Source: Candidatus Rifleibacteriota bacterium
Lineage (GTDB): Bacteria; Muiribacteriota; Ozemobacteria; Ozemobacterales; Ozemobacteraceae
Reading direction: 5' to 3'
Assembly (NCBI GenBank): GCA_012517355.1
Contig: JAAYVD010000178.1
Coordinates: 1-49,764 of the forward strand
Length of the DNA stretch: 49,764 bases
Below the pieces are notes generated by a model, which did not search any database, was not told the DNA's origin, and saw only the letters and a program-made list of their open reading frames with translations. Below, piece after piece: positions 1 to 8,799 of this stretch (position 1 is the first letter of the stretch; each line of letters begins with the position of its first letter). Both the position numbers and the translations under genes were made by a program.

Positions 1-305
1 CCGGCGGCCGGACGGCCGGGAAGCGGGTGGGCGGCGGGGCCGGCGGGAGGCCCCTTGGCCGGGGCGGCCGGCCCGGACGGGGGCGGGTGGGCGCCGGGGG
101 CCTCGGGAGGCGGCACGGCCTTGGGGTCGAGCTTGGCCTTTCCCCCTTCCCCGGCGAGTTTTTCGGGGGAGAGTTCCTGGAAGAGGTTCTCGATGTCCTC
201 GGCGGTCTCCTCGGGAGGGGTCTCGGAGAGCTTCTGGCCCGTCGGGACGGGCACCTTGTGCTCCTTGTCGATCTTGATCTGGAAGGCTTTGTAGATCCGG
301 GCCAT
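1..305 (-). CDS. fliH: FliH-like flagellar export protein, N-terminal part (cut by window edge)
   Basis: An open frame on the minus strand starts at ATG 305-303 and runs off the left edge, giving about 101 residues. It begins MARIYKAFQIKIDKEH and passes into a long Pro/Ala/Gly-rich stretch from about residue 60. FliH is the negative regulator and stator of the flagellar export ATPase FliI. Its N-terminus is poorly conserved and often Pro/Gln-rich, so the call rests mainly on position: it lies 19 bases behind the fliG-like gene, where fliH sits in the common fliF-fliG-fliH order. The diagnostic C-terminal domain is outside the window. The start fits the spacing, but no strong ribosome site is obvious. 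Confidence 0.6.
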   Translation of the reverse strand, partial: MARIYKAFQIKIDKEHKVPVPTGQKLSETPPEETAEDIENLFQELSPEKLAGEGGKAKLDPKAVPPPEAPGAHPPPSGPAAPAKGPPAGPAAHPLPGRPAA

Positions 306-324
306 GCGTGCGGCTCCTCAGGCC

Positions 325-774
325 CTAGTCGACCAGGCGGTCGTCGGGGCGCCCCTTCTGGATGAACAGTTCCCGTTTCTCCATCAACTGGCGGGCGGTG
401 GCGGTGATGCGGCGGCGGGCCTCCTCGATCTCGCCCGCCCGGCGCGGGCCGAGGTGGGTGATCTCCTCGCGGAGGTCTTCGATGGCGCGCTGGGACATGT
501 TCTCGGCCAGCCGCTGCAGGACGTTCTCGCCGGCCCCCTTGAGGGCGAGGGCGAGATCGCGCAGGGTCGTGGTCTTGAGCAGTTTCTGCAGGCCGCGGGC
601 ATCGCCGAAGGCGAGGTCCTCGAAGCTGAACAGGCGCTTGCGCAGTTCGCCGGCGACGGCGGGGACGCTGGCCTGGAGGTTCTTGAGCAGGGTGCGGGAA
701 GCGGCCGGCTCCATGTATTGCATGATGTCGGCGAGGATGTCGATGCCGCGGCGGGCGACGAAGGGGCTAACCAA
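325..774 (-). CDS. Half-length FliG paralogue (C-terminal FliG domains only)
   Basis: This 149-residue protein aligns without gaps to the C-terminal half of the FliG encoded just upstream. GIDILADIMQ matches GIDSLVNILN, RKRLFSFEDL matches KKRLFVFEDV, and MSQRAIEDLREEI matches MSKRAAEMLKEEM. The Arg and acidic pair corresponding to the torque-helix residues of FliG are kept, but the N-terminal FliF-binding domain and the EHPQ motif are absent. The only possible start is TTG 774-772, because an in-frame TGA lies directly upstream; this start sits inside the stop region of fliG (TTGGTTAG, 8-nt overlap), so translation is probably coupled. It could add extra C-ring subunits or domains, or be a decaying duplicate. 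The intact frame and conserved charges favour function (inference). Confidence 0.8.
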   Translation of the reverse strand: MVSPFVARRGIDILADIMQYMEPAASRTLLKNLQASVPAVAGELRKRLFSFEDLAFGDARGLQKLLKTTTLRDLALALKGAGENVLQRLAENMSQRAIEDLREEITHLGPRRAGEIEEARRRITATARQLMEKRELFIQKGRPDDRLVD

Positions 775-1819
775 TCAGTTCCTCCTCTCCGGGGCGGGCG
801 ATGATGATCTCGCCCTTGGTCTCCAGGGTCTTCACGATGGCGACGATGCGCTGCTGGGCCTGGTCGACGTCGCGGATGCGGACGGGGCCCATGTAGGCCA
901 TCTCCTCCTTGAGCATCTCGGCGGCGCGTTTCGACATGTTCTTGTAGAACTTCTCCTTGACCTCGTCGGTGACGCCCTTCAGCGAGATCGACAGGTCCTT
1001 GGGGTCGATCTCCTTCATCATGCGCTGGATGCCGCGGTCGTCGATGAGCACGACGTCCTCGAAGACGAACAGGCGCTTCTTGACCTCTTCGGCGAGGCTC
1101 GGTTCCTGCACTTCCATGGTCTCGATGATGGTCTTTTCGGTGGCGCGGTCGACCTGGTTGAGGATGTTGACCAGGGAGTCGATGCCGCCGGCGCTGGCGA
1201 GATCCTGGCCGAGCACGGCCGAGAGCTTCTTTTCCAGGTAGTTCTCGACCTCGCGGGTGACCTCGGGGCTGGTGCGGTCCATCAACGCGAGGCGCTTGGC
1301 GATCTCGGTCTGGGTGTCGGCGGGCAGGGACTGCAGGATCATGGCAGCCTTGTCGGGCTGCAGGTAGGCGAGGATGAGACAGATGGTCTGGGGGTGCTCG
1401 TTCTGGATGAGGGTGGCAAGCTGGCTGGGGTCGGCGGTGCGGGCGGCCTCGAAGGGTCGCACCTGCAACGAGGTGCCCATCCGGGACAGGATCTCGAGGG
1501 CCTTGCCGGGGCCGACGGTCTTCTCGAGCAGGCCCTTGGCATAGTCGAGGCCGCCCTCGGAGTAGAACTCGCGGGCCATCATCAGCTGTTCGAACTCGAA
1601 GAGGACGGACTCCTTGTCCTCGGTCGAGATCTTGCGCTGGCGCGCGATCTCGATGGTCAACACCTCGATCTCGGCGTCGTTGAGGGACTGGAAGATGACC
1701 CCGCTGGTCTCGGGGCCGAGGAAGATGAGGAGGATGGCGGCCTTGGTCTTGCCAGGGAGGTTGACCCGGGGAAGGTCGCGTTCTTCCTCGGTGGCAAAGG
1801 GGGAGGCGGGATCGCTCAT
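767..1819 (-). CDS. fliG: Flagellar motor switch protein FliG
   Basis: A full-length FliG of 350 residues. The N-terminal domain (about 20-110) binds FliF. The middle domain carries the EHPQ motif at 141-144, and the C-terminal domain contains the torque helix MSKRAAEMLKEEM with its conserved Arg and acidic pair. FliG forms the upper part of the C-ring and contacts the MotA stator. The ATG at 1819-1817 starts one base after the fliF stop, and the stop overlaps the TTG start of the half-length paralogue, so fliF, fliG and the paralogue should be co-transcribed. Length and motifs are typical, and nothing appears missing. Confidence 0.97.
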   Translation of the reverse strand: MSDPASPFATEEERDLPRVNLPGKTKAAILLIFLGPETSGVIFQSLNDAEIEVLTIEIARQRKISTEDKESVLFEFEQLMMAREFYSEGGLDYAKGLLEKTVGPGKALEILSRMGTSLQVRPFEAARTADPSQLATLIQNEHPQTICLILAYLQPDKAAMILQSLPADTQTEIAKRLALMDRTSPEVTREVENYLEKKLSAVLGQDLASAGGIDSLVNILNQVDRATEKTIIETMEVQEPSLAEEVKKRLFVFEDVVLIDDRGIQRMMKEIDPKDLSISLKGVTDEVKEKFYKNMSKRAAEMLKEEMAYMGPVRIRDVDQAQQRIVAIVKTLETKGEIIIARPGEEELIG

Positions 1820-1820
1820 G

Positions 1821-3722
1821 TCACTCCTCCAACCAGATTCTCAACACCTGCACGGCGTCGTCGGGCTTGGCGGAAACCAGCTTGCGCACCCGGTCCTCCA
1901 GCTTGGCGCGGGAGTCGGCCTCCTGCTTGAGGCGGTCGAGCTCGTCCTGGCGGGCGCGGTCGCGCTCGGCGATGAGGGCGAGCAGGCGGGAGAGGCCGTC
2001 CTCGAGCGAGCCGTCGGCCTTGCGCTTGAAGGCTTCCTTGTACAGGTATTGCTCTTCGGGGGTCATCTCGTCGAAGTCGATGGGCATGTTCTCGTTGTCC
2101 CGCGCATACAGGTAGGCACGGTAGCGCAGGTCCTGGACCTTGCGGCGTTTCTCTTCCAAATCGGTGATCTCCGGGAAGAAGTTGTTGATGTCCTGGAACC
2201 GGCGGTCCCATTCCTGTTCCTGCTGCTCGCGCAGTTTGGCCTTGCGCATCTCCTCGGCCTTGCGGATGGCCTCGGCCTCGCGCGCGGCCTCTTCCAGCAC
2301 CTGTTGTTCCTGGGCCAGGACGCGGGCGCGGGAGATGCGGACGAAGATGTAGACGAGGCCCAACAGGACCGGAATGGCCATCAACAGGCCGACCACCATC
2401 ATGAACATCGTTCTCTCCTGCCGCTGCCGGTCTTCCAGCTCACGCTTCGCCCGCTCCTCGAGGTCGTTGTTGAAGGGCATGATCATCAGGGTGAGCACGT
2501 CGCCGCGCTTCTTGTTGAAGCCGACGGTGGCCTGGGCGACCGAGCGGAGCTGCTCCTCGAGGTCGGTCCCGAGGCGGCGCGTGTCGCCGTCGAGGATGAT
2601 CGAGACGGTGAGCCGCTTCAGGTTGCCCTGCTCCTTGACGTACTTCTCCTTCGAACGCGTGAACTCGTAATTCTTGATGGCCGCGTTGCGCTTGTATTCG
2701 TTCCAGGTCGAGTCCTCGGTGCCCGGGTAGGCCGGGGCGCCGGGGGGAAGGTTGGAGTTGACCCCCGGTTCGCCGTCCTGCACGAGGTCCTTGCCCCGGT
2801 ATTCCTCGCCCTCGATCTTCTCGGAAATGGTGACGCCCGCCGAGGAACCGTCCACGGGCGGGATGACCACGTCGCTGATCGCTTCCTTCTGATCGAAATC
2901 CATGGCGGCATCGACGCGCACGACCGCCTTGCCGTTGCCGAAGACCTGCTCGAGCTGGCTCTGCAGCTTCTTCTGGATGTCCTTCTCGACTTCCTTCTTG
3001 TGCTTGAACTGGGCGGACTTGATGCGGTCGAGCGACAGCTCCTCGTCCTCCTCGAGCAGGCGGCTGAGGTCGCGGGCGTTGCTGTCGGTGATGCGGACGT
3101 TCTCCGGCTTCAACCCCTCGATGGCGGTGGTCACCCAGTCGCGGATGGCGCGCACCTGCTCCTTGGTGATCTCGTAGCCCGGCTTCAACCGGAGGAAGAT
3201 GCTGGCCGTCGGCTCCTTCTGGTCCTCCTTGAAGACCTCCTTCTTGGGGCGGACGATGTAGACCTTGGCGTTCTCGATGGGCTCGAGGCGGACCAGGCCG
3301 CCTTCCAGCTCCTCCTGCAGGCCGCGGACGTAGTTCAGGTCGAACTCCTGCTGGGTCGTCCCGGCGAAGATCGACCGCTCGTCGATCAGCTTCTGCCAGC
3401 CGGGGCGCGCCTGGGGCAGCGTCTTCTCCTGGGCGAGCTGCAGCAGGATGTAACTCTTGTCGGTGAGGGGAACCAGGATGTCGGTGCTGTCCTTGCCGAG
3501 CTTGTACTCGATGTTCAGCTCGCGGAGCTTGGCGACGACCTTGCCGGCGTCCTCGATCTTGAGGGCTTCCTCGAAGAGCTGGATGTATTCCTTCTGGGAG
3601 CCCCACATCGTGGCGAGAACGATGCCGGTGAGGACCAGCACCGTGATGACGCCCAGCGCAATCTGCTGACTGCGCGGAAGCTTGGCGATCGGTTCCCATA
3701 TCTGCCGCAGAAACTCCGTCAT
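1821..3722 (-). CDS. fliF: Flagellar MS-ring protein FliF
   Basis: A 633-residue MS-ring protein. A first membrane helix at about residues 20-40 (ALGVITVLVLTGIVLATMWG) is followed by the periplasmic ring-building motifs, a long linker, and a second helix near residues 455-478 (MMVVGLLMAIPVLLGLVYIF). The cytoplasmic tail ends RIWLEE, the usual FliG-binding C-terminus. The tail between the second helix and the end is longer and more charged (about 150 residues with heptad-like Glu/Arg/Lys) than in enterobacterial FliF. The ATG at 3722 is preceded by GGGAG sequences about 12 bases upstream. FliF nucleates basal body assembly around the export gate. Confidence 0.97.
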   Translation of the reverse strand: MTEFLRQIWEPIAKLPRSQQIALGVITVLVLTGIVLATMWGSQKEYIQLFEEALKIEDAGKVVAKLRELNIEYKLGKDSTDILVPLTDKSYILLQLAQEKTLPQARPGWQKLIDERSIFAGTTQQEFDLNYVRGLQEELEGGLVRLEPIENAKVYIVRPKKEVFKEDQKEPTASIFLRLKPGYEITKEQVRAIRDWVTTAIEGLKPENVRITDSNARDLSRLLEEDEELSLDRIKSAQFKHKKEVEKDIQKKLQSQLEQVFGNGKAVVRVDAAMDFDQKEAISDVVIPPVDGSSAGVTISEKIEGEEYRGKDLVQDGEPGVNSNLPPGAPAYPGTEDSTWNEYKRNAAIKNYEFTRSKEKYVKEQGNLKRLTVSIILDGDTRRLGTDLEEQLRSVAQATVGFNKKRGDVLTLMIMPFNNDLEERAKRELEDRQRQERTMFMMVVGLLMAIPVLLGLVYIFVRISRARVLAQEQQVLEEAAREAEAIRKAEEMRKAKLREQQEQEWDRRFQDINNFFPEITDLEEKRRKVQDLRYRAYLYARDNENMPIDFDEMTPEEQYLYKEAFKRKADGSLEDGLSRLLALIAERDRARQDELDRLKQEADSRAKLEDRVRKLVSAKPDDAVQVLRIWLEE

Positions 3723-3754
3723 ACCCGACTACTCCCTACTCCCTTAGGTCTGCG

Positions 3755-3781
3755 CCCGCCTGTTTCTTTTTTTTCGGCGGG
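3755..3781 (-). other. A-rich hairpin in the fliE-fliF gap
   Basis: The 102-bp gap between fliE and fliF holds a 6-bp stem CCCGCC/GGCGGG (minus strand). It closes a 15-nt loop that includes eight consecutive A residues. There is no U-tract after it on the coding strand, so it is not a standard terminator. It may be a processing or attenuation element inside the operon, or chance. Confidence 0.3.
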
Positions 3782-3824
3782 ACGATCTGTTCTGGTGCCT
3801 CTGGTCTACCCGGTCACATCACGG

Positions 3825-4124
3825 TCAGAACTGCATGCGCATGACTTCCTTGTAGGCCTCGATGACCTTGCCGCGCACCTCGAGGGTGAGGTTCATGGCG
3901 GTGCGCGCCTTCTCGGCCGCGATCATGACGTCGTGGAGGTTGTCGATGCGTCCCAGCACGGCGTCCTGGGTCAGGCGGTGCGACTCCTTCTCGAGCCCGT
4001 CGACCTCTTCGACGGCGCCCTCCAGCTTCTCGGCGAATTGGTACCACTGCTCCTTGGCGTTCGTCTGCGATGGCCGCAGCCGGCCGGGCAGGTCGACGAA
4101 GGGACTGCGCTCGAGCACTCTCAT
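3825..4124 (-). CDS. fliE: Flagellar hook-basal body protein FliE
   Basis: A 99-residue protein with the FliE signature at its C-terminus: the segment around VMIAAEKARTAMNLTLEVRG followed by a short amphipathic tail ending EVMRMQF. FliE is the adaptor linking the MS ring or export gate to the rod and is exported through the flagellar apparatus. The ATG at 4124 lies 9 bases behind the flgC stop, and an AGGAGG overlapping the flgC end could serve it. The gene belongs to the flgB-flgC-fliE-fliF-fliG operon, and its length matches the family (about 100). Confidence 0.95.
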   Translation of the reverse strand: MRVLERSPFVDLPGRLRPSQTNAKEQWYQFAEKLEGAVEEVDGLEKESHRLTQDAVLGRIDNLHDVMIAAEKARTAMNLTLEVRGKVIEAYKEVMRMQF

Positions 4125-4133
4125 CTTCTCTCA

Positions 4134-4583
4134 TTACCTCCTGCCGCCGATGCCCAGCGCCGAGTTGAACATGTCCTTGGCCGAATTGATGCAGGTCACG
4201 TTCGCCTCGTAGGCGCGGGTGGCGGTGATCATGTCCACCATCTCGTGGACGATGTTGACGTTGGGCATCCGGACATACCCGTCCTTGTCGCAGTCGGGGT
4301 GGTTCGGATCGTAGACGAGCTTGAAGGGGGCCTGATCGGACATGATGGAGGCCACGCGCACGCCGTAGCCGATCTGCTGGGGTTTCTGGCGGTCCATCAG
4401 GGGCCAGCGGGCGAACGGCTTGCGGGCCTGGAAAATGCACAACTGGCGGCGGAAGGGACCGCCGTCCTCGGTGCGGGTGGTGTTGACGTTGGCGATGTTG
4501 TTGGAGATGACGTCCATCCGGAGGCGTTCGGCGGTCAGGCCGGAGGCGGAGACGTCGATGGCGCGGAACATGCCGATGGCCAT
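4134..4583 (-). CDS. flgC: Flagellar proximal rod protein FlgC
   Basis: A 149-residue rod protein. The N-terminal rod motif reads SASGLTAERLRMDVISNNIANVN (key residues SNNIANVNTT), and the C-terminal helix has the family pattern VNIVHEMVDMITATRAYEAN. FlgC polymerises with FlgB, FlgF and FlgG to form the rod through the envelope. The ATG overlaps the flgB stop by one base (TAATG), a sign of translational coupling. Length and both conserved ends are normal. Confidence 0.96.
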   Translation of the reverse strand: MAIGMFRAIDVSASGLTAERLRMDVISNNIANVNTTRTEDGGPFRRQLCIFQARKPFARWPLMDRQKPQQIGYGVRVASIMSDQAPFKLVYDPNHPDCDKDGYVRMPNVNIVHEMVDMITATRAYEANVTCINSAKDMFNSALGIGGRR

Positions 4584-5005
4584 TACGCCCTACCTCCTCT
4601 CGAGATGACGTCGTTGAGGTCGGTGAACATCGAGGCCAGCCGGGCGCTATGGACCTGGTAGGTCATGGTGTTCTTGGCCAGGTCGGACATTTCCACGTCG
4701 ATGTCGACGTTGTTCTTGTCGTTGCGCATGACGTGGGCGCGGTCGGTGATGGTGGTCGGCTTGACCTCCATGTAGTTGACCTGCTCGATGGGGATGTGCC
4801 GGTCGTCGAGGCGCTTGCCGACGAGTTCGATGCGGCCGTCGAAGACCTTGGCCATCTCCTCCTCGAAGGTGATGATCTGGCGCTTGAAGCGGGGGGTGTT
4901 GACGTTGGCGATGTTGTTGGAGATGACACGCTGGCGCTGGGCCGAGACGTCGAGGCCCTTGGCGAGGAGGTTGAAGGTGGAAGTGCCGGTGATCTCAGTG
5001 AACAT
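4583..5005 (-). CDS. flgB: Flagellar proximal rod protein FlgB
   Basis: A 140-residue rod protein with the N-terminal motif LDVSAQRQRVISNNIANVNT and the C-terminal segment VDIDVEMSDLAKNTMTYQ, both typical of FlgB. It is the first rod component assembled on the FliE/FliF base. The ATG at 5005-5003 follows a good ribosome site (AGGAGGG, about 6 bases upstream). In Bacillus subtilis the same place in the cluster follows codY; here hslU precedes it directly with a 129-bp gap and no codY. Confidence 0.96.
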   Translation of the reverse strand: MFTEITGTSTFNLLAKGLDVSAQRQRVISNNIANVNTPRFKRQIITFEEEMAKVFDGRIELVGKRLDDRHIPIEQVNYMEVKPTTITDRAHVMRNDKNNVDIDVEMSDLAKNTMTYQVHSARLASMFTDLNDVISRGGRA

Positions 5006-5134
5006 ACGGGGCCCTCCTGATGATGGATCCCGGGCCGGGCTGCCAACGGACCCGGGCCCAGAGGAGGGGCTCGAGGGCGGGGGTCCGGGGGGCGGTGGCG
5101 CGGGGGGAGAGGGATTCCATGTCGTGCTCCGGGT

Positions 5135-6568
5135 TCACAGGATGAAGCGGGCCAGGTCCTGGTTCTGCAGGACGGGGGTCAGGATGTCGTCGACCATGGT
5201 CGCGGTGATCTCGACCTCGCCCTGGCGCTGGGCCGGCGCCTGGAAGCTGATCTCGTCGAGGAGCAGCTCCATGATGGTGTGCAGGCGGCGGGCCCCGATG
5301 TTCTCCTGGTTGGCGTTGGCTTCGCAGGCGAACCTGGCCAGGCGGTCGATGGCCTCCGGGAGGAAGCGCAGGCGCACGCCGTCGACCTCGAGCAGGGCGG
5401 CATACTGCTTGACCAGGGCGTTCTGGGGTTCGGTCAGGATGCGCCGGAAGTCGTCGACGGTGAGCTTGTCGAGCTCGACGCGAACGGGGAACCGGCCCTG
5501 CAGCTCGGGGATCAGGTCGGAGGGCTTGCTGACGTTGAAGGCGCCGGCGGCGATGAACAGGATGTGGTCGGTCCTGACCATGCCGTATTTGGTCACCACG
5601 GTGGTGCCTTCGACGAGGGGCAGCAGGTCGCGCTGCACGCCTTCCCGCGAGACGTCGGGGCCGGTCTTGCTGACGTAGGAGGCGGCGATCTTGTCGATCT
5701 CGTCGAGGAAGACGAGTCCGCTCTCCTCGGCCAGGCGGACGGCTTCGCGCTGCAGGTCCTCCTGGTCGATGAGGAGATTGATCTCCTCGTTGAAGAAGAT
5801 CTCGCGCGCCTCGCCCACCTTCACCTGGCGCCGCTTGCGGCGGGCCGGGAACAGGTTGCCGAGGGCGGACTGGAACCCCTGCATGTTGAAGCCCATCTCC
5901 TCGATGCCGCTCTGGGAGAAGACTTCCACCATCGGGGTCACGTTCTCGGTCACGTCGATCTCCACCGTCTTGTCGTCGAGTTCGCCGGCGTCGAGCTTGA
6001 CTGCGATCTTGGCCCGGGTGTGCGACTCGGAATCAGTCTCCATACGGTCTATCGTCATTCCGGGCGCTTCCGTTGAGTCCTTTTCGAAACCGCTGAGGGG
6101 ATGGCGGGACCGGGCGGGAGGCAGGAGCACGTCGAGGAGGCGCTCCCGGGCCCGTTCGCGAGCCTTCGGGGAGAGGGTCTCGAGCCGGCGGGTGCGCAGG
6201 AGGCGGATGGCCACCTCGACGAGGTCGCGGATCATCGAATCGACGTCGCGACCGACGTAGCCGACCTCGGTGAACTTGGTGGCCTCGATCTTCAGGAAGG
6301 GGACGCCGGCGATCTGGGCGAGGCGGCGGGCGATCTCGGTCTTGCCGACCCCGGTGGGGCCGATCATCAGGATGTTCTTGGGGCGGATGTCGTCGCGCAG
6401 GTGTCCCTGCAGCTGGCGGCGCCGGAACCGGTTGCGGAGGGCGACGGCGACGGCGCGCTTGGCCTTGGCCTGGCCGACGATGAACCGGTCGAGTTCGGCC
6501 ACCGTCTCCTGCGGGGTGGGTTCCCCGCGTGGGAGGCTGATGACGGGGGGCACGGCCGTCGTGGTCAC
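5135..6568 (-). CDS. hslU: ATP-dependent protease ATPase subunit HslU
   Basis: A 477-residue AAA+ unfoldase. Walker A GPTGVGKT is at residues 70-77, the pore motif GYVG at 103-106 and Walker B VFLDEID at 286-292. The C-terminus LARFIL is the tail that docks into HslV and activates it. The I domain (about 110-250) has a somewhat long variable part around residues 150-185. I chose the GTG start at 6568-6566, which overlaps the hslV stop as GTGA; a frame extending to 6610 would run into hslV. HslU feeds unfolded substrates to the HslV peptidase in the cytoplasm. Confidence 0.95.
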   Translation of the reverse strand: MTTTAVPPVISLPRGEPTPQETVAELDRFIVGQAKAKRAVAVALRNRFRRRQLQGHLRDDIRPKNILMIGPTGVGKTEIARRLAQIAGVPFLKIEATKFTEVGYVGRDVDSMIRDLVEVAIRLLRTRRLETLSPKARERARERLLDVLLPPARSRHPLSGFEKDSTEAPGMTIDRMETDSESHTRAKIAVKLDAGELDDKTVEIDVTENVTPMVEVFSQSGIEEMGFNMQGFQSALGNLFPARRKRRQVKVGEAREIFFNEEINLLIDQEDLQREAVRLAEESGLVFLDEIDKIAASYVSKTGPDVSREGVQRDLLPLVEGTTVVTKYGMVRTDHILFIAAGAFNVSKPSDLIPELQGRFPVRVELDKLTVDDFRRILTEPQNALVKQYAALLEVDGVRLRFLPEAIDRLARFACEANANQENIGARRLHTIMELLLDEISFQAPAQRQGEVEITATMVDDILTPVLQNQDLARFIL

Positions 6569-7098
6569 TCGAGGGTCTCCAGGCAGATCTGGGCGTTGGT
6601 GTAGATGCACTGCTCGGCGGCGATCTGGAGGGCCTGGGTGACGATCTCGGCCGCGGGCAGGGAGGTGTGGCGGAACAGGGCGCGGGCGGCGGCGAGGGCG
6701 ACGGGGGCGCCGGAGCCGATGGCGGCGATGGGCTCGTCGGGTTCCATGATGTCGCCCTGCCCGGAGATCATCAGGATCTCCTCGCAGTCGGCGACCAGGA
6801 GCATGGCCTCGAGGCGGCGCAGGGCGCGGTCGAGACGCCAGTCCTTGGCCAGTTCGACGGCGGCCCGCTTGAGGTTGCCGGAGGCGGCCTGGATCCGGGC
6901 CTCGAAGCGTTCGAACAGGGTGAGGGCATCGGCGGTGTGGCCGGCGAACCCGCCGAGGATGCGATCCTGGGAGAACCGGCGGATCTTGCGGGCCCGGGCC
7001 TTGATGATCTGGTGGCCGAGGGTGACCTGGCCGTCGCCGGCCATGGCCAATCGCTTGTCACGGATCACGGCGAGGATGGTGGTGCCATGGTAGGTCAC
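6565..7098 (-). CDS. hslV: ATP-dependent protease peptidase subunit HslV
   Basis: A 177-residue proteasome-like peptidase. The N-terminus reads (V)[15 protein letters not shown], giving the conserved TTI core with the Thr nucleophile after processing, followed by GDGQVTLG and [17 protein letters not shown], all family signatures. The GTG start at 7098-7096 overlaps the xerC stop (GTGA), and the TGA stop overlaps the hslU start in the same way, so xerC-hslV-hslU are translationally coupled. HslV forms a double hexamer capped by HslU. The open frame continues upstream to 7503, but that part lies inside xerC and is not needed. Confidence 0.95.
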   Translation of the reverse strand: MTYHGTTILAVIRDKRLAMAGDGQVTLGHQIIKARARKIRRFSQDRILGGFAGHTADALTLFERFEARIQAASGNLKRAAVELAKDWRLDRALRRLEAMLLVADCEEILMISGQGDIMEPDEPIAAIGSGAPVALAAARALFRHTSLPAAEIVTQALQIAAEQCIYTNAQICLETLE

Positions 7099-8045
7099 TT
7101 CTTCTTTCCTCCGGCGCGGGGATGGCTGCTGTGGTAGACGCTCTTGAGGCGTTCCTTGCTGAGGTGGGTGTAGATCTGCGTGGTGGACAGGGAGGCGTGC
7201 CCCAGCATCTCCTGGACCGCACGGAGGTCGGCCCCGCCGTCGAGCAGGTGGGTGGCGAAGGAGTGGCGAAGGGCATGGGGACTGACCCGGTCGGGGAGGC
7301 CGGCCTGCAGGGAACGGCGGGCGAGGAGGCGGGCCATGCTGCGGGCGGTCAGCGGGGTCGCGAACCGGTTCAGGAAAAGGGCCGGAAGGGCTGCGCCGGC
7401 GGGTTGTTCGTGCTCCCGCCTGTCGAGGTAGCCGGAAACAGCCTGGGCAGCGGCGGGAGAGAGGGGCACGACCCGGTCCTTCCGACCCTTGCCGCGTACG
7501 CACAGGGTGCGTTCATGGAGATCGACCGCCCCGATCGTCAAGCCGGCCACTTCGGAGACTCGGAGTCCGCTTCCATACATGATTTCGAGGATGGCCCGGT
7601 CCCGGGTGCCGAGGAGGGAGCTGTCCGGTGCCCCCAGCAGGCGCTCGGCTTCGGAGGGGGAAAGGACGCGGGGCAGGGGGCGGACGGATTTGGGGGAATC
7701 GAGGGCATCCATGGGGTTGCGGGAGAACCACTGGCGGCGGACGCCGAACCGGAAAAAGGACCGGAGGGCCGACTGGGTCCGCCGCAAGCTGGAGGAACCA
7801 AGTCCCCGTTGGCGGCGGGCGGCCAGGAAGCCCCGGATCTCGGCCGGGCGCAGGGCTTCCAGCCGGCGGGCATCGAGGGAACCGAGGGTTTCCCGAGTCC
7901 AGTTCGCGAAAAGGCGGAGATCGACCCGATACCCACGCACGGTATGCGGCGACAGGGACCGCTCTTTTTCACAGGCCTGGAGGAAATCCAGGATCAGGGA
8001 ATCCAAGGGGGTGTCCACCTCGGTGCTGCAGGGATGGCCCAACAT
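7095..8045 (-). CDS. xerC: Tyrosine recombinase XerC
   Basis: A 316-residue site-specific recombinase. The N-terminal SAM-like core-binding domain (about 13-105) is followed by the catalytic domain with Arg162 (GSGLRVSE), Lys186, His257 and Arg260 ([10 protein letters not shown]), His283 (LGHASLSTT) and the nucleophile Tyr292 (IYTH). It resolves chromosome dimers at dif with a partner recombinase. I chose ATG 8045 because it follows a G-rich ribosome site, and the further upstream ATG at 8126 would lie inside the -35 box of the likely promoter. The xerC-hslV-hslU-flg order matches the codV-clpQ-clpY-flgB cluster of Bacillus, minus codY. Confidence 0.92.
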   Translation of the reverse strand: MLGHPCSTEVDTPLDSLILDFLQACEKERSLSPHTVRGYRVDLRLFANWTRETLGSLDARRLEALRPAEIRGFLAARRQRGLGSSSLRRTQSALRSFFRFGVRRQWFSRNPMDALDSPKSVRPLPRVLSPSEAERLLGAPDSSLLGTRDRAILEIMYGSGLRVSEVAGLTIGAVDLHERTLCVRGKGRKDRVVPLSPAAAQAVSGYLDRREHEQPAGAALPALFLNRFATPLTARSMARLLARRSLQAGLPDRVSPHALRHSFATHLLDGGADLRAVQEMLGHASLSTTQIYTHLSKERLKSVYHSSHPRAGGKKK

Positions 8046-8097
8046 AGCACAACCCCCCCGGGCAGACAAGAGGTTGTGCACGAATTTTTTACAAAAT

Positions 8098-8126
8098 TTC
8101 ATATTTTCATGAAACGCTTCTATCAA
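8098..8126 (-). promoter_or_regulatory. Likely promoter of the xerC-hslVU-flagellar operon
   Basis: On the minus strand TTGATA (8126-8121) and TATGAA (8103-8098) are separated by 17 bases within an AT-rich patch that stands out from the GC-rich surroundings. Transcription would begin near 8091, leaving a leader of about 45 bases before the xerC ATG. Confidence 0.6.
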
Positions 8127-8729
8127 TCACTGTTTGCCAAGAAGGAACCGGGGAGGCTCCTGCACAGAAGGGTGCACCAGGGAAGCCCCCGCAGGACCAG
8201 CCGGAAACGGGGCAGACTAAAGGGCACGTCAACCCTGGAGTCCTGGACGCGGTTTCCCGCAACAGCAGACATCTGCCGGCAACTTGTACAAGTTCCGCCG
8301 ACGTGACGGAACCCGCACTGAGATCGATCAGAAAGGCCCCTGCCTCTCGTGACGCCCGGAGCCACCTTCGGCCATGGTTCCCGATCCGGTGGCGGAACTC
8401 TTGCTGGACGTCTGCTCTTCGGGACTGCACCGAACCGACAGGAACCGTGAATTGGCGGAGGAAGGGGCGGAATGGCCAAAGGGCGTTGCCAACGAATCCT
8501 CGCCGGCTTTCCGGAACATGCAGGTGAGGATGCCCTCCCGCGAGTCGACAGCCTGCCGTGAGGCCGGGATGGCACGCCGCCGGCTGCCATTCCCGCCATG
8601 AGCTTCGAAGCGGTTTTCCGGGCTGCTTCGGCCGGATCTGTCGGAAAGGTCAGGGCCTGAGGAGATCCCCGTTCATCAGAAATGACCCCGATCGCTGTAT
8701 GGAGAATTGCTGCACGGCGGGCGCCCGCC
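8127..8729. other. Intergenic region between divergent operons
   Basis: About 600 bp between the divergent promoters of xerC and the GNAT/LuxE/LuxC operon. Open frames here lack ribosome sites and recognisable motifs, so I call no gene. The noticeable content is a cluster of palindromes at 8265-8312, described separately. Confidence 0.5.
8265..8312. promoter_or_regulatory. Cluster of three palindromes, possible operator
   Basis: Three dyads lie side by side: GCAGA-CA-TCTGC (8265-8276), a perfect 14-bp palindrome AACTTGTACAAGTT (8281-8294), and GTTCCG-n9-CGGAAC (8292-8312). The core CTTGTACAAG occurs again inside the promoter at 44651-44678, and CTTGTAC occurs in the promoter at 8730. This suggests a shared regulator-binding site (inference). 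Confidence 0.4.
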
Positions 8730-8758
8730 TTGACTTGTACCGGAGTCGTCCGTATAAT
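8730..8758 (+). promoter_or_regulatory. Near-consensus sigma-70 promoter of the LuxE/LuxC operon
   Basis: TTGACT (8730-8735), a 17-base spacer and TATAAT (8753-8758). The start point should be near 8765, about 35 bases before the ATG at 8800. CTTGTAC overlaps the end of the -35 box. Confidence 0.85.
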
Positions 8759-8799
8759 ACTCTGGGGTTCCGGGTCTCTGCCCGGGCTCCCAGCCAGAC

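Noticed and set aside
1614-4661. A 1015-residue plus-strand frame across fliG-fliF-fliE
   Set aside because: Antisense of well-recognised flagellar genes; its composition is an artefact of GC bias.
8107-8601. Small genes in the gap upstream of xerC
   Set aside because: Overlapping frames on both strands lack ribosome sites and motifs and overlap the promoter region.
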